Below are positions 59,560 through 64,000 of a stretch of 64,000 bases of DNA, piece after piece. Under the pieces are notes generated by a model that was given only the letters and a program-made list of their open reading frames with translations, did not search any database and was not told the origin of the DNA. Positions within the stretch are counted from its first letter, which is position 1. Each line of letters opens with the position of its first letter. Location of the stretch: NCBI RefSeq assembly GCF_003590775.1, contig NZ_QYUM01000003.1:1366501-1430500 (forward strand). Reading direction: 5' to 3'. Made by a program: the position numbers and the translations under genes. Source of the DNA: Sphingomonas cavernae (GTDB lineage: Bacteria; Pseudomonadota; Alphaproteobacteria; Sphingomonadales; Sphingomonadaceae).

Positions 59560-62500
59560 CTACGCCGCGGCCTTTGCGAGCCCCTTGGAAAGTTGCAGTA
59601 CGCCGTTGAGCCGCGACTTTGGATCGCCCCAGGCCCGGTTGATGACGAGCTTGCTGTCGGGCCTCAGCTTCGCCACGCCGTCCAGCCGCTGCACATAGGC
59701 GAGCAGTCCCTCAAGATTGGGGAAATTGTCGTTGAAGAAGCTGACAAGCGCGCCGCGCGGGCCGACATCGATCTTCGCTATCGACGCCTTTTTGGCGTTC
59801 AACTTGATCTCGATGACGCGAAGCAGGTTTTCCGTGGAGTCAGGCAGTTTGCCGAAACGGTCGATCATCTCGGCGGCGAAGGCCTCGATCTGCTCGCGAT
59901 TCTCGAGCTCGTTCATGCGACGGTACAGCCCCATGCGCAGATCGAGATCGGGGACATAATCGTCGGGGATCATGATCGGCGCGTCGACGGTGATCTGCGG
60001 CGAGAAGTCCTCGCGCCGCGGTTCCAGACCCGCTCCGCCTGCACGTGCCTCGATGATCGCGTCCTCGAGCATCGACTGATAGAGTTCGAAGCCCACCTCC
60101 TTGATATGGCCCGACTGCTCGTCGCCGAGCAGGTTGCCCGCGCCGCGAATGTCGAGGTCGTGGCTGGCGAGCTGGAAACCCGCGCCAAGACTGTCGAGGT
60201 CGGACAGCACCTTCAGCCGCTTTTCCGCAGCCTCGGTCATTAGCCGGTCGGTCGTCATATAGGCATAGGCGCGCGTCTTCGAGCGCCCGACACGGCCGCG
60301 GAGCTGATAGAGCTGCGCGAGCCCGAAGCGATCGGCGCGATTGATGACGAGCGTGTTGGCGCTGGGGATGTCGAGACCGCTTTCGATAATGGTAGTCGAA
60401 ACCAGCACTTCGTAGCGCTTGTCGTAAAAGGCCGACATGCGCTCTTCCACGAGGCCCGGCGCCATCTGGCCGTGCGCCACGACATAGCGGACCTCGGGGA
60501 CTTCCTCGCTCAGGAACTTCTCGATTTCCGGCAGATCGGAAATGCGCGGCGTCACGAGGAAGCTCTGTCCGCCGCGATAATGTTCGCGCAGCAGCGCCTC
60601 GCGCAACACTACGGGGTCCCACGGCATCACATAGGTGCGCACCGCAAGCCGGTCTACGGGCGGGGTCTGGATCACCGAAAGCTCGCGCAGTCCCGACATC
60701 GCCATCTGCAGCGTGCGCGGGATGGGGGTGGCAGTGAGTGTGAGGACGTGGACGTCGGTCTTGAGTGCCTTGAGCCGTTCCTTGTGCGTCACCCCGAAGC
60801 GCTGTTCCTCGTCGACGATGACAAGCCCAAGCCGCTTGAACTCGATCCCCTTGGCGAGGATCGCGTGCGTGCCGACGACGATGTCGATCGTGCCGTCGGC
60901 CAGCCCTTCCTTGACCGTCTTGGCTTCTCCCGCGGGAACGAGGCGCGAGAGGCGCCCGACGTTGATCGGGAAGCCCTGGAAACGGTCGCGGAAATTCATG
61001 TGGTGCTGGCGCGCGAGCAACGTGGTCGGGCACACCACCGCGACCTGCATTCCAGCCATCGCCGCGACGAAGGCGGCGCGCAACGCAACCTCGGTCTTGC
61101 CGAAGCCGACATCGCCGACGACGAGCCGGTCCATCGGCTTGCCCGCGCCCAGATCGTCGATGACCTCGGCGATCGCGCGGTCCTGATCATCGGTTTCCTG
61201 ATAGGGGAAGCGGTCGACGAACGCGGGATAGCCGCCGCTGTCGGGTTCGGCCACCTGTGCGTGGCGCAGCGCGCGCTTGGCGGCGGTGGCGATGAGTTCG
61301 CCCGCGATCTCGCGGATGCGCTCCTTCATCCGCGACTTGCGGCGCTGCCAGGCTTCTCCGCCCAATCTGTCGAGCGTGGCGTTTTCGCCATCGGCGCCGT
61401 AGCGCGAGAGCACGTCGATATTCTCGACGGGCACGAACAGCTTGTCACCGCCCGCATAGGTCAGCCAGACGCAGTCATGCGGGCTCTGTCCGACGGGGAT
61501 CGAGGTCAGTCCCTCATAGCGCCCGATGCCGTGGTCGACATGGACGACGAGATCGCCCGGACTGAGCGTGGCCAGTTCGGCAAGGAACGCATCGGCGCTC
61601 TTCTTGCGCTTCTGCCGGCGGACCAGACGGTCGCCGAGCATGTCCTGCTCGGTCAGCAGCGCGACATCGGGCGCGGTGAAGCCGTGATCGAGGGGAAGGA
61701 CGATCAGCGCGATGGCCGAGGCGGCGGTGCCGAGCGCTTCCTGCCAGGTGTCGGCGGCACGGCCGCCTTTCAGCCCGTGATCGGCGAGGAGGCCACCCAG
61801 ACGCTCGCGTGCGCCTTCGGAATAGCTGGCGAGCACCAGCTTCTTGCCCTGTTTTCTGAGCGATGCGGCGTGCGCGGCAACCGCTTCGTAGACATTGGCG
61901 TTCTGGGCGCGCTCGGGCGCGAAATCCCGGGGCCCCTCGACCTGAAAGTCGAGGACGCTCGCGCTTTCGGGTTCGTGGAAGGGCGAGGTGAGGTGGATCG
62001 CATGCGCCGCGATCGCATCCGACCATTCGGCCGCATCGAGATAGAGCGTTTTGGGATCGATCGGGCGATAGCTGCCCGGATCGCTCGTCCGCGCGCGCTC
62101 GCGGTTGGCGTGATAGTCCGCGACCGCCTCGAAGCGTCCCTCCGCCGCGCCCGTCGAGCCGCTATCGCGTACGATCACCGCCTCGTCGCCGATATGATCG
62201 AACAGCGTCGTCATCCGCTCTTCGAGCAGCGGCAGCCAGTGCTCCATGCCTGCAAGGCGGCGCCCTTCGGAGATAGCCTGATAGAGCGGATCGCCCGTCG
62301 CTGTAGCGCCGAAGATCTCGCGATAGCGGCTCCGGAAGCGCTTGATGCTCTCCCCGTCGAGCAGCGCCTCGGACGCGGGGAGCAGCGTGAAGCCGTCAAT
62401 CCGTCCGGTGGTGCGCTGGTCGGCGGGGTCAAAGCGACGAACGCTCTCGATCTCATCGCCGAAGAAATCGAGCCGCAGCGCCTGTTCCTCCCCGGAAGGA

Positions 62501-63015
62501 AAGAGGTCGACGAGCCCGCCGCGCACTGCGAACTCGCCCGCATCGGCAACGGTATCGACGCGGACATAGCCATTGGCCTGAAGCAGAGTTGCAAGCGCGT
62601 CGCGCTCGATCCGCTCGCCGGGCGCCAGCTTTGCCACGAGTTGGCGGATGCGAAAGGGCGTAAGCGTGCGCTGCGTGATCGCATTGAGCGTCGTCACCAG
62701 CAGTTGCGGCCGCGTCGGTTTGCGCTGGAGCGCGTGCAGCGTCGCCAGCCGTTCGGAACTTACGCGCAGCGATGGCGAAGCGCGGTCATAGGGAAGGCAG
62801 TCCCAGGCGGGATAGGACAGGATTTCGAGTTCGGGCGCGAAATAGTGCGCGGTATCGACGAGCGAGCGCATCGCGATATCGTCGGAGGCGATGAACACCG
62901 CGCGGCCCTTGGCGGCGCGCGCGAGATCGGCCATCAGCCAGGGCAGGAAACCCGTAGGCGCGCCCGAGAGCGTTAGGGGGGCTGCGGCCTTCAGAATGCG
63001 GGAAAGGTCGGTCAA
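59560..63015 (-). CDS. mfd: Transcription-repair coupling factor Mfd
   Basis: The 1151-residue ATP-dependent translocase removes stalled RNA polymerase and recruits UvrA. It has the UvrB-like N-terminal domain with the SYPAWDCLPYDRASPS segment, the RNA-polymerase-interacting domain (PGDLVVHVDHGIGRYEGL, about residue 480), helicase motifs VVGDVGFGKTEVALRAA (Walker A, about residue 630) and DEEQRFG, then QLRGRVGRS and a C-terminal TRCF domain. The best start is TTG at 63015, which overlaps the sdhE stop by 4 nt; there is no ATG before residue 28. Length fits the family. Confidence 0.96.
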   Translation of the reverse strand: MTDLSRILKAAAPLTLSGAPTGFLPWLMADLARAAKGRAVFIASDDIAMRSLVDTAHYFAPELEILSYPAWDCLPYDRASPSLRVSSERLATLHALQRKPTRPQLLVTTLNAITQRTLTPFRIRQLVAKLAPGERIERDALATLLQANGYVRVDTVADAGEFAVRGGLVDLFPSGEEQALRLDFFGDEIESVRRFDPADQRTTGRIDGFTLLPASEALLDGESIKRFRSRYREIFGATATGDPLYQAISEGRRLAGMEHWLPLLEERMTTLFDHIGDEAVIVRDSGSTGAAEGRFEAVADYHANRERARTSDPGSYRPIDPKTLYLDAAEWSDAIAAHAIHLTSPFHEPESASVLDFQVEGPRDFAPERAQNANVYEAVAAHAASLRKQGKKLVLASYSEGARERLGGLLADHGLKGGRAADTWQEALGTAASAIALIVLPLDHGFTAPDVALLTEQDMLGDRLVRRQKRKKSADAFLAELATLSPGDLVVHVDHGIGRYEGLTSIPVGQSPHDCVWLTYAGGDKLFVPVENIDVLSRYGADGENATLDRLGGEAWQRRKSRMKERIREIAGELIATAAKRALRHAQVAEPDSGGYPAFVDRFPYQETDDQDRAIAEVIDDLGAGKPMDRLVVGDVGFGKTEVALRAAFVAAMAGMQVAVVCPTTLLARQHHMNFRDRFQGFPINVGRLSRLVPAGEAKTVKEGLADGTIDIVVGTHAILAKGIEFKRLGLVIVDEEQRFGVTHKERLKALKTDVHVLTLTATPIPRTLQMAMSGLRELSVIQTPPVDRLAVRTYVMPWDPVVLREALLREHYRGGQSFLVTPRISDLPEIEKFLSEEVPEVRYVVAHGQMAPGLVEERMSAFYDKRYEVLVSTTIIESGLDIPSANTLVINRADRFGLAQLYQLRGRVGRSKTRAYAYMTTDRLMTEAAEKRLKVLSDLDSLGAGFQLASHDLDIRGAGNLLGDEQSGHIKEVGFELYQSMLEDAIIEARAGGAGLEPRREDFSPQITVDAPIMIPDDYVPDLDLRMGLYRRMNELENREQIEAFAAEMIDRFGKLPDSTENLLRVIEIKLNAKKASIAKIDVGPRGALVSFFNDNFPNLEGLLAYVQRLDGVAKLRPDSKLVINRAWGDPKSRLNGVLQLSKGLAKAAA

Positions 63016-63278
63016 CGCGCCACCGGAATATAGTCGAGCTTCTTGATCGCGGTCATCATCGGGCCCTGATAGCGCTCGGGCACGTCCGCAGTGTCCATCG
63101 CCCATGCAAGGATATCAACGTCGGCTTCTTCGATCAGCACTTCAAATAGATCGACCTCTTCTAGCGTCCAGCTTTCCGAATAGGTGTCGAAGAACCCGCC
63201 GACCAACATGTCGGCTTCGCGCGTACCACGGTGCCATGCGCGGAAGCGGAGACGTTTGAGGCGGGTTTCGGCGTCCAT
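63012..63278 (-). CDS. sdhE: FAD assembly factor SdhE
   Basis: The 88-residue protein is required for covalent flavinylation of the succinate dehydrogenase flavoprotein. It has LKRLRFRAWHRGTREADMLVG with the RGxxE motif (residues 17-21), and LFEVLIEEADVDILAWAM, both standard for the family. ATG at 63278 with AGGAAAATC upstream. It is translationally coupled to mfd and divergent from recG, an arrangement usual in sphingomonads by general knowledge. Confidence 0.95.
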   Translation of the reverse strand: MDAETRLKRLRFRAWHRGTREADMLVGGFFDTYSESWTLEEVDLFEVLIEEADVDILAWAMDTADVPERYQGPMMTAIKKLDYIPVAR

Positions 63279-63354
63279 GATTTTCCTAACAGAAATAAGC
63301 CCACAGGCGCTGGCGGCGCATGTCGGCTCGGCTATAAGCGGTGCCCAGATAGAC

Positions 63355-64000
63355 ATGCGACCCGATATTCTCAATCCGCTCTTCGTCGAAATAACGGCGC
63401 TCAAAGGCATCGGGCCACAGCTCGCCAAGCCATTGGAACGCCTTGGCCTCGCGCGCGCGATCGATGTGGCGTTCCATCTGCCAACCGGCTGGATCGACCG
63501 GATGCGCGTCGATGAGCTGCGCATGGCCGATACGGGGCGGGTGATCACGATCGTGCTGACCCCGACCGACTATCGCAGCGGCGGTCCGCGCAGCCCGTTC
63601 CGCGTGCAGGCGACGGACAAGCACAGCAACTATGTCACGCTTGTCTATTTTGGCGGCAATCCGGGCTGGGCGAAGAAGCTGCTGCCGCTGGGCGAGGTGC
63701 GCGTGGTTTCGGGGAAACTCGAAAATTACGGGCAGGAACTCCAGATCGTCCATCCCGACTATGTGCTGGCGCCCGGCGAAAGCGCGAGCCTGCCCGAACG
63801 CGAGGCGGTTTACCCGCTTTCGGAAGGGCTGACGGGCAAGCGCGTCGCCCAGCTCGCCGAACAGGCGCTCGAGCGCGCGCCCGATCTGCCCGAATGGATC
63901 GAACCGAGCCTGAAGGGGCGGCACGACTGGCCGGATTGGCGTAACTCGCTCGTGCGCATCCACGCCAATCCCGCCGACAAGCTGGCCCGCGATCGCCTCG
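63355..64000 (+). CDS. recG: ATP-dependent DNA helicase RecG, N-terminal part (cut by window edge)
   Basis: From the ATG at 63355 an open frame runs to the right edge, about 215 residues. It begins MRPDILNPLFVEITALKGIG, with the wedge-domain helix-hairpin-helix opening ALKGIGPQLAKPLERLGL, then FHLPTGWIDR, the OB-fold strands (LVYFGGNPGWAKKLLPLG), and YPLSEGLTGKRVAQL, all typical of RecG. The helicase motifs lie outside the window. It is divergent from sdhE with 76 bp between starts. Confidence 0.93.
   Translation, partial: MRPDILNPLFVEITALKGIGPQLAKPLERLGLARAIDVAFHLPTGWIDRMRVDELRMADTGRVITIVLTPTDYRSGGPRSPFRVQATDKHSNYVTLVYFGGNPGWAKKLLPLGEVRVVSGKLENYGQELQIVHPDYVLAPGESASLPEREAVYPLSEGLTGKRVAQLAEQALERAPDLPEWIEPSLKGRHDWPDWRNSLVRIHANPADKLARDRL

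Noticed and set aside
60472-62976. 834-codon plus-strand frame inside mfd
   Set aside because: Antisense shadow of Mfd, whose helicase motifs are intact.

Overview
The window looks like a sphingomonad (Alphaproteobacteria, Sphingomonadales) chromosome. The base composition is GC-rich. The right end carries an ordinary core block (tRNA-Asn, nadK, moaA, an EAL protein, mfd, sdhE, recG), and the intergenic regions hold palindromic repeats of the kind seen in sphingomonads. The genus is an inference, not a measurement.

Positions 1-53.3 kb are almost wholly accessory catabolism, split into small units that each have their own regulator. 0-7.7 kb: an MFS transporter (cut by the left edge), a class III CoA-transferase, and a plus-strand operon of acyl-CoA dehydrogenase, CitE-like lyase, CoA-transferase/hydrolase, enoyl-CoA hydratase and Rieske oxygenase. 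7.7-10.4 kb: a GST and a cluster of palindromic repeats, one of which encloses the remnant of a GIY-YIG nuclease gene. 9.2-17.3 kb (minus): an LLM oxidoreductase, two paralogous TauD/TfdA dioxygenases, two SDRs, a SnoaL-like protein, a P450 and TetR/LysR regulators. 17.4-24.2 kb: TetR, sulfotransferase, AttH-like protein and carboxylesterase, facing dienelactone hydrolase, F420-type LLM oxidoreductase and SDR. 29.7-40.4 kb: hydantoinase/oxoprolinase A and B, P450 plus [2Fe-2S] ferredoxin with its TetR, a DUF1214 protein, a TIM-barrel isomerase, a second sulfotransferase and a third LLM enzyme. 40.5-53.3 kb: secreted esterase/MarR, SDRs, a CMD-family protein, an acyl-CoA ligase, CoA-transferase, nitronate monooxygenase, TetR, semialdehyde dehydrogenase and mmsA with LysR.

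The most notable feature is 24.27-29.67 kb, an apparently complete coenzyme F420 locus: cofC-cofD-cofE on the minus strand, and a fused FO synthase (fbiC) plus an F420:NADP oxidoreductase (npdG) on the plus strand. Adjacent genes within each arm overlap by 4 nt. Three luciferase-like (LLM) oxidoreductases lie nearby, two of them resembling F420-using families. The working model is that this island makes F420 and uses it, together with P450s, 2-oxoglutarate dioxygenases, SDRs and CoA-ester enzymes, to degrade or modify an unknown, probably hydrophobic substrate.

Several regulator genes sit beside clear palindromes: a perfect 21-bp palindrome at 17.34 kb, a two-site array at 35.3 kb, a MarR-type palindrome at 41.66 kb, and a 29-bp element present twice at 48.70 and 49.46 kb. 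These make good operator predictions.
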